From assembly GCF_029379315.1 (NCBI RefSeq), contig NZ_JAQYWQ010000036.1, positions 1 through 52,830 of the forward strand: 52,830 nt of DNA. Direction: 5' to 3'. The position numbers and the translations under genes were made by a program. Below the pieces are notes generated by a model, which searched no databases, had not been told where the DNA came from, and worked only from the letters and a program-made list of their open reading frames with translations. Of the stretch, positions 17,237-25,999 are shown one piece after another. The DNA comes from Nostoc sp. S13. GTDB taxonomy: Bacteria; Cyanobacteriota; Cyanobacteriia; Cyanobacteriales; Nostocaceae. The stretch's first letter is position 1. Every line of letters begins with the position of its first letter.

Positions 17237-17971
17237 GTGGCAACTATTAAGTGTAGAAACATCACTTTTGATAACATCCAGGCAATTTTGTTTGACAAAA
17301 ACGGTACTCTAGAAGATTCGGAAATGTATTTGCGAGCGATCGCACAAAAGGCAGCAAGATTAATAGATGCTCAAATTCCTGGAACTGGGGAACCCCTATT
17401 AATGGCATTTGGCATCAATGGTAATCTTCTAGATCCCGCAGGTTTAATATCAGTAGCAAGCCGCCGCGAAACAGAAGTGGCAGCAGCAGCATATATAGCC
17501 GAGACGGGAAGAGGATGGTTTGAGTCCTTAAAAATAGCCCGTCAAGCTTTGGATGAAGCAGACAAATACATTGGACAAACTCCTTCACCACTGTTTGTGG
17601 GTAGCTTAGAAGTTTTGAAATCTTTGTGGGAAGGTGGGCTAAAACTCGGTATTCTCTCAGCTGCGACAACTCAAGAAGTACGTAAGTTTGTAGCTAATCA
17701 CCAATTAAGTGATTATATCCAGTTGGAAATGGGAGTTGATGAGGGGCCGAGTAAACCAGATCCAGTGCTATTTTTACAAGCTTGCCAAGTTTTGGGAGTC
17801 GAACCAGGCGCTACATTGATGGTGGGTGATTCAGTTGGTGATATGCAAATGGCGCGTGATGCTAAAGCCGCAGGTTGTATTGGTATCACTTGGGTGGGTA
17901 AGTCAGATAATGTCCGAGGTGCGGATGTGGTGATTAATCAACTTGATGAAATCCAGATTTTAGAGGATTAA
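17237..17971 (+). CDS. HAD-superfamily hydrolase with DKNGT motif I
   Basis: A 244-residue HAD hydrolase of the phosphoglycolate-phosphatase-like subgroup, starting at GTG. Motif I is ILFDKNGTLEDS: Asp20 is the nucleophile, but position +2, the usual acid/base aspartate, is Asn22. Motif II is LGILSAATT, the motif III lysine is in GPSKPDPVLF, and motif IV is MVGDSVGDMQMA. A helical cap lies between residues about 25 and 110. Family members dephosphorylate small phosphorylated metabolites. The Asn substitution would be expected to lower or alter phosphatase turnover, and the substrate is unknown. It is monocistronic between repeats. Confidence 0.88.
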   Translation: MATIKCRNITFDNIQAILFDKNGTLEDSEMYLRAIAQKAARLIDAQIPGTGEPLLMAFGINGNLLDPAGLISVASRRETEVAAAAYIAETGRGWFESLKIARQALDEADKYIGQTPSPLFVGSLEVLKSLWEGGLKLGILSAATTQEVRKFVANHQLSDYIQLEMGVDEGPSKPDPVLFLQACQVLGVEPGATLMVGDSVGDMQMARDAKAAGCIGITWVGKSDNVRGADVVINQLDEIQILED

Positions 17972-18231
17972 ACCCCATCTAAGTTGAGAACCGTAGTTTT
18001 CACCCTCACCCTAAATCCCTCTCCCAAATTTGGGAGCTACGGTGTATACACAAGTCAAATTACTCCCCATGAGCAACTGGCACGCGAATTCTATTTGCTC
18101 TGGCTTTAAGTTGACACCAATGCACATCTGTCAACCCTAATAAAGCCAAATATCCTCCGTATATCATACTATTAGTGGTGTGTCAAGTTAAAGATGCTAG
18201 GATATTAATTGCTCTGACAGTTGCTAAAGCC

Positions 18232-18816
18232 ATGCAAAACACAGAAACGACCTTACCACTTCGCCTGTGGACAGTAGAAGAATACCACCGGATGGCTAAG
18301 GCTGGGATTTTTGGTGCAGATGAACGAGTGGAACTCCTAGAAGGAAAGATTATTTGGATGATTGCAAAAGGGACAGCCCATCGTTCAGCAGTGGGGAGGC
18401 CAGATAGATTGCTGCAAAACAGTTTCAGGAATCGGGCTTTGATATGTGTTCAAGACCCAGTAAAGTTAAATGAACGGTCTCAACCAGAACCGGATATTGC
18501 TGTCGTTAAAGTAGACCCACTCGACTATGCAGACCATCATCCTACCCCTTCTGAGGTTTATCTAATTATTGAGGTAGCAGATAGCAGCCTTAAACTAGAC
18601 TGTGAAACTAAAGGAAAAGCTTACTCAAAGGCGGGAATTATAGATTATTGGGTGCTAGATGTGATTGGCCGGCAATTGCACGTTTTTCGGAAAACAACTG
18701 AGGATGGCTATGAAAGTGAAGTAATTGTAGAGGAAGATGGGATTATTTCACCTTTACAGTTTCCTGATTTAAGCATTGCAGTTTTGGAAATTTTACCACC
18801 GTTGAGAGGATCTTAG
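18232..18816 (+). CDS. Uma2 family (DUF820) predicted endonuclease
   Basis: A Uma2/DUF820 protein, a restriction-endonuclease-like (PD-(D/E)XK) fold greatly expanded in cyanobacteria, with unproven cellular role. Visible segments: LWTVEEYHRMAKAGIFGADERVELLEGKI at the N-terminus, QPEPDIAVVK (catalytic Asp), YLIIEVADSSLKLD (Glu of the ExK-like site), and KGKAYSKAGIIDYWVLDVIGRQLHVFR. The frame extends to a GTG at 18175, but the ATG at 18232 gives the usual family start and is preferred. It stands alone, and in this family single copies commonly occur with no partner gene. A second member is at 42910. Confidence 0.88.
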   Translation: MQNTETTLPLRLWTVEEYHRMAKAGIFGADERVELLEGKIIWMIAKGTAHRSAVGRPDRLLQNSFRNRALICVQDPVKLNERSQPEPDIAVVKVDPLDYADHHPTPSEVYLIIEVADSSLKLDCETKGKAYSKAGIIDYWVLDVIGRQLHVFRKTTEDGYESEVIVEEDGIISPLQFPDLSIAVLEILPPLRGS

Positions 18817-19579
18817 GTAAGAAGCAAAGTATTTGTCAGCTAATGTTAAATAGTAGTTAAGTTTAGAAGTGAATATACCCATAACACTGATTCTAGATAA
18901 CGCCAAATTTCAGTTGTGCTAACTTGTTCAAATATAGGCCAAAGAACTGGGTATAGAACTCTGTTACTTAAGTTTATATTCACCAAAGGTTAACTTCATA
19001 TTTACCAGAATTTAACTTGATTGAACGCTTTTGGTGCTTTGTTAGAAATGAATACTTGTATTCAAAATACTATACTGACTTTTCTGATTTTAAGTTAGCG
19101 ATGCCTAGTTTGGGCTGCGCCTATGCTAATCATATTGCCACTGCTAACACTGATTAAAAGCAAAAGCTGGATATTGTTCCTAGCTCTCAATTTTCAATCT
19201 TTTAAAAAAGTCCAGGTTTTAGCCCTTTAGCGCTCTTTTATGTCTTTGAAAAGAGAAAAATAAGCTGCTGAACTTGAATATTTTTCAAAGCCTCGCTTTA
19301 CCTGCAAACCCAAAAAATCTTTGTTTGAAAGGAAGCACAAAGGAACAAGCGTTTAAATATTATGTCATGAGAGTAAAAAAATAGAGCGTTAGAGTATACT
19401 CGACTCTTCTTTTAACTTTATAAAAAATGAGTAAATATTCAGTTATTAGTTAATATGTGTAACTTTTTACACAGCCTATGTCTTTGGATAGATTCAATCT
19501 ATTTCTCAGGTTAGTTATTATTTTTTACAGAATCTTTTTATGGCAATTCTTAATTAAATAAAATACGCTGAAAAATCAT
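18817..19579. other. Gene-poor region with transposase relic
   Basis: Apart from the IS630 remnant at 18881-19100, this AT-rich stretch holds no recognisable gene. A run near 19200-19420 has no coding similarity that I can identify. Confidence 0.4.
18881..19100 (+). pseudogene. IS630-family transposase remnant
   Basis: Translated pieces in this stretch match the C-terminal DDE region of IS630/Tc1-type transposases: ITLILDNAKFQLC, AKELGIELCYLSLYSP, then FNLIERFWCFVRNEYLYSKYY and TDFSDFKLA. The pieces are in order but broken by stops and frame changes. The second catalytic Asp (LDNAKF) and the final Glu (NLIERFW) are recognisable. The N-terminal half is missing, so this is a dead insertion-sequence fragment next to the DUF4360-like array. 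Confidence 0.75.
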
Positions 19580-19754
19580 TTAAGAGGATGTTTGAAAAGT
19601 ATTTTTGGTAGCCTCCAAACCTAACCCCCTTAGCTTCCCTACAAGGGAATGGGGGTTTCAAAGCCTCTCTTTGCTTACCTAACGGCAGACCAACGGGGAG
19701 AGGAATGGAAACGGGGTTTGTAGTATACTTTGCGACTTTTCAAACATCCTCTAA
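19580..19754. mobile_element. MITE with about 19-bp terminal inverted repeats
   Basis: The left end AAGAGGATGTTTGAAAAGT (19582-19600) is inverted at the right as ACTTTTCAAACATCCTCT (19735-19752). The 175-bp interior contains CCTAACCCCCTTAG and CAAAGCCTCTCTTTG repeat words and no open frame. The element sits upstream of the first paralogue of the secreted-protein array. Similar end words appear near 5031. Confidence 0.75.
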
Positions 19755-19954
19755 CAGCCAGAAAAGAAATTCATTGTTTTTGACTATTTTCTGTCTCCCT
19801 TAACCAAAGCGTATTGCACACAATTAAGAATAGCTATAAATCCCCAAATCCAAAAAGGCTGCTGAGTAAAATCCCTTTGTTTAGAAGTGTCTTAGGGAAT
19901 TTTAAGTTGCAGCTAATATGCACAGGCAATTACACATTTTAGCGGAGTCCTTGT

Positions 19955-20599
19955 ATGAAAATTTTCAATGCTTTTATTTCCAGTTTGACGCTAGTAAGTT
20001 TAAATGTTGTGGGTTTGTCTCAGGTACAGGCTCAACCAGTAGGATTTACGTTTCAAAAAGTTCCAGTAACTCTTTTAGGAAATGGTTGCCCAGGGGGAAC
20101 AGCAGAGGGAATTTTGAATGGAGATACTCTTTCAATAACATTTTCGGAGTTTGAAGCTTTAGCTGAACCTCCTAAGGTTGTATCAAAATCCTGTAATCTG
20201 CGGATCGGTCTGAATGTACCTTCTGGATTGAACGTTCAGCCGATTAACGTCAAGTATCTTGGCTTTGCAGATGTGCCTCCAGGAGGCAGTGCTAATTTGA
20301 ATGTTAGAATACTCTTTCAAGGTCAAATAGTTCCAACTAACAATAATCCAAACGCAACCTTTAGCCCTGGCTTCTCAGATGTCTGGAGCAAAGATGTCGG
20401 TATTGTATTAGGGACAATAAATGCATGTAAGAATCCTGTGAGTTCGACTTTTGGTATCAATACAAATCTGACGGCAAGATCTCCAAAAAATATACCTGCA
20501 AATCAACCACAACTAGAAACTCAAATCCGAATTGATACAATCGATACAACAATCGGTCATGTATTATATCAAATCAAGTTTGCTTTTAATCCTTGTTAG
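19955..20599 (+). CDS. Secreted DUF4360-like protein, paralogue 1
   Basis: A 214-residue exported protein with a cleavable signal peptide (MKIFNAFISSLTLVSLNVVG..., cleavage near QVQA-QP). The mature part has LLGNGCPGGTAEG, a strand LSITFSEFEAL, KSCNLRIGLNVPSG and INVKYLGFADVPPGGSA, followed by a C-terminal IKFAFNPC. The cysteines at GCP, SCN, NAC and the terminus suggest disulphides. This layout resembles DUF4360 domains of bacterial and fungal secreted proteins, whose function is unknown. It is the first of four tandem paralogues. The start follows GCGGAGTCCTTGT. It is nearly identical to paralogue 3 over most of its length. Confidence 0.85.
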   Translation: MKIFNAFISSLTLVSLNVVGLSQVQAQPVGFTFQKVPVTLLGNGCPGGTAEGILNGDTLSITFSEFEALAEPPKVVSKSCNLRIGLNVPSGLNVQPINVKYLGFADVPPGGSANLNVRILFQGQIVPTNNNPNATFSPGFSDVWSKDVGIVLGTINACKNPVSSTFGINTNLTARSPKNIPANQPQLETQIRIDTIDTTIGHVLYQIKFAFNPC

Positions 20600-20986
20600 G
20601 TTTTTAAAAGCATAGTAAGTTTTGCATTTAATTTTTCACAAAAGCTGAACCCTCAAAAGCTGCTTTACCAACTTCTTGAAAGATTTCTTCCAATCGCTCT
20701 GAAGATATCTTTGACTGTGTGTCTTGATAAATAGTATTGACAAGCAAATAGCAATTCTCAAATAAATGAAATACGCTGATAAATAATTTAAAATTCAGAA
20801 ATTCCTTGTTTTTTCCTATTTCTGTCTCCTTTAACCAGAGCGTATTGCACACAACTAATAATTGCTATAAATCCCCAAACACCAGAGAGCCTGCTGGGTA
20901 AAATTCCTTTGTTTAGAAGTATCTTAGGGAATTTTAAGTTGCAGCTAATGTAGATAGGAAACTACACGTTTTCGCGGAGTCTTTGT
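20600..20986. repeat. Duplicated spacer with minus-strand coding-like relic
   Basis: The spacer carries two duplicated blocks. First, 20630-20750 reads on the minus strand as NTIYQDTQSKISSERLEEIF and then QEVGKAAFEGSAF, and decayed copies recur after paralogues 2 and 3. Second, about 20815-20986 (GAGCGTATTGCACACAA to GCGGAGTCTTTGT) is a copy of the leader of paralogue 1. The 74-codon minus-strand frame (20628-20852) may be a relic of a co-duplicated gene end. I do not recognise it. Confidence 0.55.
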
Positions 20987-21646
20987 ATGAAAATTTTAAG
21001 TGCTTTTATTTCCAGTTTGACGCTACTAAGTTTAAATATTGTGGGTTTATCTCCGACACAGGCTCAACCACAAGGATTTACGTTTCAAACAATTCCAGTA
21101 ACTCTTTTAGGAAATGGTTGCCCAGGCGGAACAGCACAGGGAATTTTGAATGGAGATACTCTTTCAATAACATTTTCGGAGTTTGAAGCTTTAGCTACAC
21201 CTTCTAAGGTTGTATCAAAATCCTGCAATCTGCGGATCGGTCTGAATATACCTTCTGGATTTAACGTTCAACCGATTAACGTCAAGTATCTTGGCTTTGC
21301 AGATGTACCTATTGCAAATGTACCTAACAAAGCCAGTGCTGATCTGAACGTTAAAATACTTTTTCAAGGTCAAGAAGTGACAACTAACGATGATCCAAAC
21401 GCAACGTTTGGCCCTGGCTTCTCAGATGTCTGGAGCAAAGATGTAGGTGTTGTATTAGGGACAATAAATGCATGTAAGAATCCTGTGAGTTCGATTTTTG
21501 GTATCAATACAAATCTGACGGCAAGAGCTCCAAAAAATATACCTGCAAATCAACCACAACTAGAAACCCAAATCCGAATTGATACAATCGACACAACAAT
21601 CGGTCCTGTATTGTTCCAAATCAAGTTTGATTTTAACCCTTGCTAG
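20987..21646 (+). CDS. Secreted DUF4360-like protein, paralogue 2
   Basis: A 219-residue paralogue of the neighbouring genes with the same signal peptide pattern (MKILSAFISSLTLLSLNIVG) and conserved cysteine framework (GNGCPGG, KSCNLRIG, INACKNP, terminal NPC). It differs in the middle, where VPIANVPNKASADLNVKILF replaces the PPGGSANLNVRILF of copies 1 and 3 with a five-residue insertion. It shares its C-terminal third (VVLGT, SSIFGI, TARAPK, IGPVLFQIKF) with copy 3. It is exported, with unknown role. The leader is a duplicate of that of copy 1, so expression is probably similar. Confidence 0.85.
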   Translation: MKILSAFISSLTLLSLNIVGLSPTQAQPQGFTFQTIPVTLLGNGCPGGTAQGILNGDTLSITFSEFEALATPSKVVSKSCNLRIGLNIPSGFNVQPINVKYLGFADVPIANVPNKASADLNVKILFQGQEVTTNDDPNATFGPGFSDVWSKDVGVVLGTINACKNPVSSIFGINTNLTARAPKNIPANQPQLETQIRIDTIDTTIGPVLFQIKFDFNPC

Positions 21647-21799
21647 GTTTTTAAATGCATAGTAAGTTTTGCATTTAGTTTTCACAAAACCTGATCTTTC
21701 AAAAGCTGCTCTACCAACTTCTCGAAAGATTTCTTTCAACGGAGTTTTAACTTGCAGCTAATATGCAGAGGAAATTACACATTTTAGCGGAGTCTTTGT

Positions 21800-22444
21800 A
21801 TGAAAATTTTAAGTGCTTTTATTTCCAGTTTGACGCTAGTAAGTTTAAATATTGTGGGTTTGTCTCAGGCACAGGCTAAACCAGTAGGATTTACGTTTCA
21901 AAAAGTTCCAGTAACTCTTTTAGGAAATGGTTGCCCAGGGGGAACAGCAGAGGGAATTTTGAATGGAGATACTCTTTCAATAACATTTTCGGAGTTTGAA
22001 GCTTTAGCTGAACCTCCTAAGGTTGTATCAAAATCCTGTAATCTGCGGATCGGTCTGAATGTACCTTCTGGATTGAACGTTCAGCCGATTAACGTCAAGT
22101 ATCTTGGCTTTGCAGATGTGCCTCCAGGAGGCAGTGCTAATTTGAATGTTAGAATACTCTTTCAAGGTCAAATAGTTCCAACTAACAATAATCCAAACGC
22201 AACCTTTAGCCCTGGCTTCTCAGATGTCTGGAGCAAAGATGTAGGTGTTGTATTAGGGACAATAAATGCATGTAAGAATCCTGTGAGTTCGATTTTTGGT
22301 ATCAATACAAATCTGACGGCAAGAGCTCCAAAAAATATACCTGCAAATCAACCACAACTAGAAACTCAAATCCGAATCGATACAATCGACACAACAATCG
22401 GCCCTGTATTGTTCCAAATCAAGTTTGCTTTTAAACCTTGTTAG
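21800..22444 (+). CDS. Secreted DUF4360-like protein, paralogue 3 (mosaic)
   Basis: A 214-residue exported paralogue. Residues about 24-150 match paralogue 1 almost exactly (PVGFTFQKVPVTLLGNG through GQIVPTNNNPNATFSPG). The first residues (MKILSAF) and the C-terminal third (DVGVVLGT, SSIFGI, TARAPK, IGPVLFQIKF) match paralogue 2. The gene is therefore a mosaic, best explained by gene conversion between copies. Its leader keeps only the last 60 bp of the duplicated upstream block (TTGCAGCTAATATGCAGAGG to GCGGAGTCTTTGT). Confidence 0.85.
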   Translation: MKILSAFISSLTLVSLNIVGLSQAQAKPVGFTFQKVPVTLLGNGCPGGTAEGILNGDTLSITFSEFEALAEPPKVVSKSCNLRIGLNVPSGLNVQPINVKYLGFADVPPGGSANLNVRILFQGQIVPTNNNPNATFSPGFSDVWSKDVGVVLGTINACKNPVSSIFGINTNLTARAPKNIPANQPQLETQIRIDTIDTTIGPVLFQIKFAFKPC

Positions 22445-22593
22445 GTTTTTCGCAAAAGCTGAACCCTCAAAAGCTGGTTTAGCAACTTATCGAAATATTT
22501 CTTCCAATGATTCCGAAGAAATCTTCGACTCTCTGTCTTTAGCAATAGTATTGACAACAAAGCTGACAAGCTGTTTTTATCTCATTATTTGAT

Positions 22594-23205
22594 ATGAAAG
22601 TCTTAACCACTCTTGTTTCCAGTTTAACGCTACTGAGTTTAAATGTTGTCGGTTTATCTCAGGTACAGGCTCAATCACAAGGATTTCAGTTTCAACAAGT
22701 TCCAGTAACTCTTTTCGGAAATGGTTGCCCGTCGGGAAATCCCCAACCAAGTTTGAAAGGAGATACTCTGTCTGTAACTTTACCTCCATTTCAGGTTATA
22801 GCTTTATCTCCTAAGGTTGTATCCAAATCTTGCAGTTTGAGGATTGGTCTTAATGTGCCTAAAGGGTACAAAGTCAAGCCCATTAACATCAAATATAATG
22901 GCTTTGCAAATGTGCCTAAGGGCGGCAGTGCTGATTTAAGAGTTAGCTTAGTGTTTCAAGGCAAAAATGTTCCAAATTCTAGTAATGATCCAAACGCAAA
23001 TTTCCCCGGTGGCTTTTTAAATGGATGGGTAAAAAATGTAGCTATTACACCAGATGCAATAGACGCGTGTGCTAACCCAGTGAATTCGGTTTTCGGCATC
23101 AACACAACGTTGATAGCGCGTGCCACAGATGTAGCTGCGGGGCAGCAAACAAAAATTTTAATTTCTCAGGGCTATCAAATTAAGTTTACTTTTACTCCTT
23201 GTTAA
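22594..23205 (+). CDS. Secreted DUF4360-like protein, paralogue 4 (divergent)
   Basis: A 203-residue member of the array with the same signal peptide type (MKVLTTLVSSLTLLSLNVVG, then QVQAQ) and cysteine framework (GNGCPSGNP, KSCSLRIG, IDACANP, terminal TPC). It is much more diverged than copies 1-3 and shorter near the C-terminus. It is probably the oldest copy or a separate family member. The leader differs from the others. Its function is unknown. The frame is intact. Confidence 0.83.
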   Translation: MKVLTTLVSSLTLLSLNVVGLSQVQAQSQGFQFQQVPVTLFGNGCPSGNPQPSLKGDTLSVTLPPFQVIALSPKVVSKSCSLRIGLNVPKGYKVKPINIKYNGFANVPKGGSADLRVSLVFQGKNVPNSSNDPNANFPGGFLNGWVKNVAITPDAIDACANPVNSVFGINTTLIARATDVAAGQQTKILISQGYQIKFTFTPC

Positions 23206-23490
23206 TAGGGGCAGATATACCGGCGCATGTAGAAAGTTTAGACTTTCGACAAAAAAGAATTGTTCGCGGAGAATATCCGCGAACAATTTATTGACTATAA
23301 ACCCAGAATATTTAGAGAGATAATGCAGTATGCGACTTTCTCTCAACCCCAACCCTTTTAGGGTTGGGGAGCAAGAATTAAAGCCTCTCTCCCTCTGGGG
23401 GAGAGGAATGGAAGCGGAATTTCAAGAATAAGTCGCACATCGCTTGCGTGAGGTACGTAAATGGTTGAGAATTTCGAGCAATACTGCTAA
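23206..23490. repeat. Hairpin and dispersed repeat after the array
   Basis: TTGTTCGCGGA paired with TCCGCGAACAA (23260-23288) makes a strong hairpin, possibly the terminator of paralogue 4. It is followed by a dispersed repeat (CAACCCCAACCCTTTTAGG, CAAAGCCTCTCTCC-like) at about 23335-23430. No gene is present. Confidence 0.55.
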
Positions 23491-24507
23491 CTAAATTGAA
23501 TAAGACAGTGGGAAGGACTTCGCATCTTTTGGTTTCACATACACTCGCTGTTTCGTTTCTAACTCTAAGTCATTAAAGCGATCGCGTGTTAAATGCGCCA
23601 TTAGCACTTGTCCATCATCGAAAGTTAATTCCACCTGAATTTCCCAACCCAAATGTACCAATCGGCTCACTGTTGCAGGTGTAGTGGTACCATTGGCGAC
23701 CTTTTCCAAAATAACATCTTGTGGGCGCAAAAACACTTGAGGGTGTGGCGCATCAAAGGCGCTACTTTTAAAAATCTTTGAGGTGCTGGGCAATATGTTC
23801 ACCGGGCCGATGAAGCTCATCACAAATGCGGTGGCAGGATTATCGTAAATTTCTGCTGGTGTGCCCACTTGTTCGACACGCCCTTTATTCATCACCACAA
23901 CCTCATCGGAGACTTCCATTGCTTCCTCTTGGTCATGGGTGACGAAAACCGTGGTAACATGAACTTCATCATGGAGGCGGCGTAACCATGCCCGTAAGTC
24001 TTTGCGGACTTTAGCATCAAGTGCGCCAAAAGGTTCATCTAGCAGTAATACTTCCGGTTCTACTGCCAGTGCCCTTGCTAATGCTACCCGTTGTCTTTGA
24101 CCACCAGAAAGTTGTGATGGATAGCGATCGCCTAGTCCAGTCAACTGCACCAATTCCAGTAACTGTTCTACCCGCCCCTTAATCCTTTTTGGCTGTGCCT
24201 TACGAATTTCTAAGCCAAAAGCAATATTTTGCTTGACAGTTAGATGCTTAAATAGGGCATAGTGCTGAAACACAAACCCAATATTCCTTTGTTGCACGCT
24301 TTGGTATGTAGCGTCCTTACCGGTGAGCAAGATTTTGCCGCTATCTGGCATTTCTAAACCTGAAATTAATCGTAGTAGCGTAGATTTACCTGATCCTGAT
24401 GGCCCAAGCAATGCAACTAGCGAACCACTCTTAATTTCCAGGCTGACCTGATCAACTGCCTTGAAACTCCCGAATTGTTTGGAGACATTCTCAACTACTA
24501 TGCCCAC
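23491..24507 (-). CDS. cysA: Sulfate/thiosulfate ABC transporter ATP-binding protein
   Basis: A 338-residue ABC ATPase of the CysA family that powers sulfate/thiosulfate import at the cytoplasmic face of the membrane. Walker A is GPSGSGKST, the Q-loop is [10 protein letters not shown], the signature is [16 protein letters not shown], Walker B is [13 protein letters not shown], and the H-loop is [10 protein letters not shown]. The C-terminal regulatory TOBE region (about 240-338, VNILPSTS onwards) is typical of CysA rather than PotA or MalK. The start is GTG at 24505-24507. The permeases CysT/CysW and a binding protein are not in the window, so the transporter genes are dispersed. Confidence 0.9.
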   Translation of the reverse strand: MGIVVENVSKQFGSFKAVDQVSLEIKSGSLVALLGPSGSGKSTLLRLISGLEMPDSGKILLTGKDATYQSVQQRNIGFVFQHYALFKHLTVKQNIAFGLEIRKAQPKRIKGRVEQLLELVQLTGLGDRYPSQLSGGQRQRVALARALAVEPEVLLLDEPFGALDAKVRKDLRAWLRRLHDEVHVTTVFVTHDQEEAMEVSDEVVVMNKGRVEQVGTPAEIYDNPATAFVMSFIGPVNILPSTSKIFKSSAFDAPHPQVFLRPQDVILEKVANGTTTPATVSRLVHLGWEIQVELTFDDGQVLMAHLTRDRFNDLELETKQRVYVKPKDAKSFPLSYSI

Positions 24508-24838
24508 TGCTACTATACCTCTGCAACTAAATCTACAGATCCTTGGTAGGATTACTGTGTCTTACATATACCATACATTGTTATTTATAGATGAACAAGA
24601 TTTAGCTACCGGAGCTGCTGCGATCGAGGAAGCTACAATGAGGAGCAAAGTGTGAGGATCTGTGGGGTTGAAGAAATTCCCTAACCTGTTTCCCAAAGAC
24701 TCGCCAATAATCATTCAAAGATCGCGATTCGTGAGAAACAAGATACCCGACTTCTTTGACAAGTCGGGTATCTGTGGGTTGCAATTCTTACAAATCAAGC
24801 AGAATTGCTATATCTAATACTTACACTACTAATAACAA
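24508..24838. other. Intergenic region with perfect dispersed hairpin
   Basis: There is no gene. AGATACCCGACTT (24741-24753) pairs perfectly with AAGTCGGGTATCT (24761-24773) around a 7-base loop. It is a common type of cyanobacterial dispersed palindrome and could also terminate the SH3-like gene that ends at 24839 on the minus strand. Confidence 0.55.
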
Positions 24839-25183
24839 TTAGTCTTCATCCGCAATGGAGTATCCATTACAAATATAATCAGAACGAACCCAACCCGTTA
24901 TTTCATCCTTTCTGATTCTAAACCACACAAAACCATCTTGACCATTTGTGGTATTTATCACCCTAATATTCGTCTTGTTGGAAAGTTCCGTAATCTTTCT
25001 ACTACTCTTTCCAGGTTTGGTACGCAGTGAGAGACTACCATCGGACTCATTAGTACAAACATGAGCAGAATAACCTTCAGCAGATATAGAGTTTCTGCCA
25101 CCAATTCCGGGTCCGACTTCTTCTGCTGCTGCTGGTAATATTGCAGTGAGAATTAATGTACCTGCAAAAAAAGTTTTCAACAT
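24839..25183 (-). CDS. Secreted SH3-like domain protein
   Basis: A 114-residue exported protein: signal peptide MLKTFFAGTLILTAILPAAAE, then a bacterial SH3-like domain (CTNESDGSLSLRTKPGKSS, WFRIRKDEITGWVRSDYIC), a fold that often binds cell-wall peptides. Two cysteines (VCTN and YICN) may form a disulphide. The frame opens at 25228, but the ATG at 25181-25183 has GGAGTC at the right distance and begins the signal peptide, so it was chosen. An L,D-transpeptidase gene lies just upstream in the same direction (57 bp between them), so the two probably form a small cell-wall operon. Confidence 0.8.
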   Translation of the reverse strand: MLKTFFAGTLILTAILPAAAEEVGPGIGGRNSISAEGYSAHVCTNESDGSLSLRTKPGKSSRKITELSNKTNIRVINTTNGQDGFVWFRIRKDEITGWVRSDYICNGYSIADED

Positions 25184-25240
25184 GATTGAGACTCCTTTTG
25201 TAAAAAAAGAATTTTTAAATTGAATCAAAAAAGTAAAAAA

Positions 25241-25999
25241 TTACCGAATGATAACCTCAAGAAATTGAGGTCTGTAAGCATAGACGTATTCCAACACCTG
25301 GCTCAAATCCTGACGGTTTGTTAATGCCACACATCCTGATGTACCGTCTTCGCCGTTGTTTTTATCAAATGATGGATCGTAATGAATCCCCAAAGAAGAA
25401 CGCCCAGTACTAAATAGGGGCTGTATTGGAAGAAAGCGATCGCCCGCTTCCGGAATTGAGCCGCGAGTAGTTGCTGTGGCAACTTTGTATTTTCCGTCAG
25501 GTAACGGTGCTTCCGTTCCAGAGCGGTTACGATCTCTGGTTTGGGTATACGCCCTTCCAGATACACTTATGTATTTACCAATCAACTGCCCATTTGCGAA
25601 CAAGTCCAATTCATAAAGTGGATTTCCTAGTGAATTTGCTTTCCCTGTAGGCGTTAGAGTCATATAGTTACTATTTCTCTGATACCCCAGTTGAGTTGAT
25701 ATTTTTCGCGACTTATGGTTATCCTTACTCAACTCCTGAATAGCTATATCTTTTGATAGATCAGATATAGAACTTTCGGGTAATACAGAATTATTATTTT
25801 CACCAAATCTCAGAGATTTTGCAGTATTATAACTGTTGATTTTATCTCCAGTAACCGATGCCAATTTATCTGCGAAATTTGGGATTTTTTCAGATGATTG
25901 TAATGAATTGATATTTGTTGCTACTTTAACTTCTGCATTTCCATTGCTACCTGCAATAGCTAAACAGGTTAAAGACATCACGAGGGATCTAAACAACAT
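25241..25999 (-). CDS. L,D-transpeptidase (YkuD domain), exported
   Basis: A 252-residue exported protein with a signal peptide (MLFRSLVMSLTCLAIAGSNGNA), a low-complexity spacer, and a C-terminal YkuD domain (about 105-252) that forms 3-3 peptidoglycan cross-links or attaches proteins to the wall. The active-site segment is GIHYDPSF (His206) with TSGCVAL (Cys223 as nucleophile). The usual SHGC is SGC here. The domain start has LYELDLFANGQLIGKYISVSG, typical of YkuD strands. It is followed in the same direction by the SH3-like gene. A frame at 25321-25566 is a shadow. Confidence 0.85.
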   Translation of the reverse strand: MLFRSLVMSLTCLAIAGSNGNAEVKVATNINSLQSSEKIPNFADKLASVTGDKINSYNTAKSLRFGENNNSVLPESSISDLSKDIAIQELSKDNHKSRKISTQLGYQRNSNYMTLTPTGKANSLGNPLYELDLFANGQLIGKYISVSGRAYTQTRDRNRSGTEAPLPDGKYKVATATTRGSIPEAGDRFLPIQPLFSTGRSSLGIHYDPSFDKNNGEDGTSGCVALTNRQDLSQVLEYVYAYRPQFLEVIIR

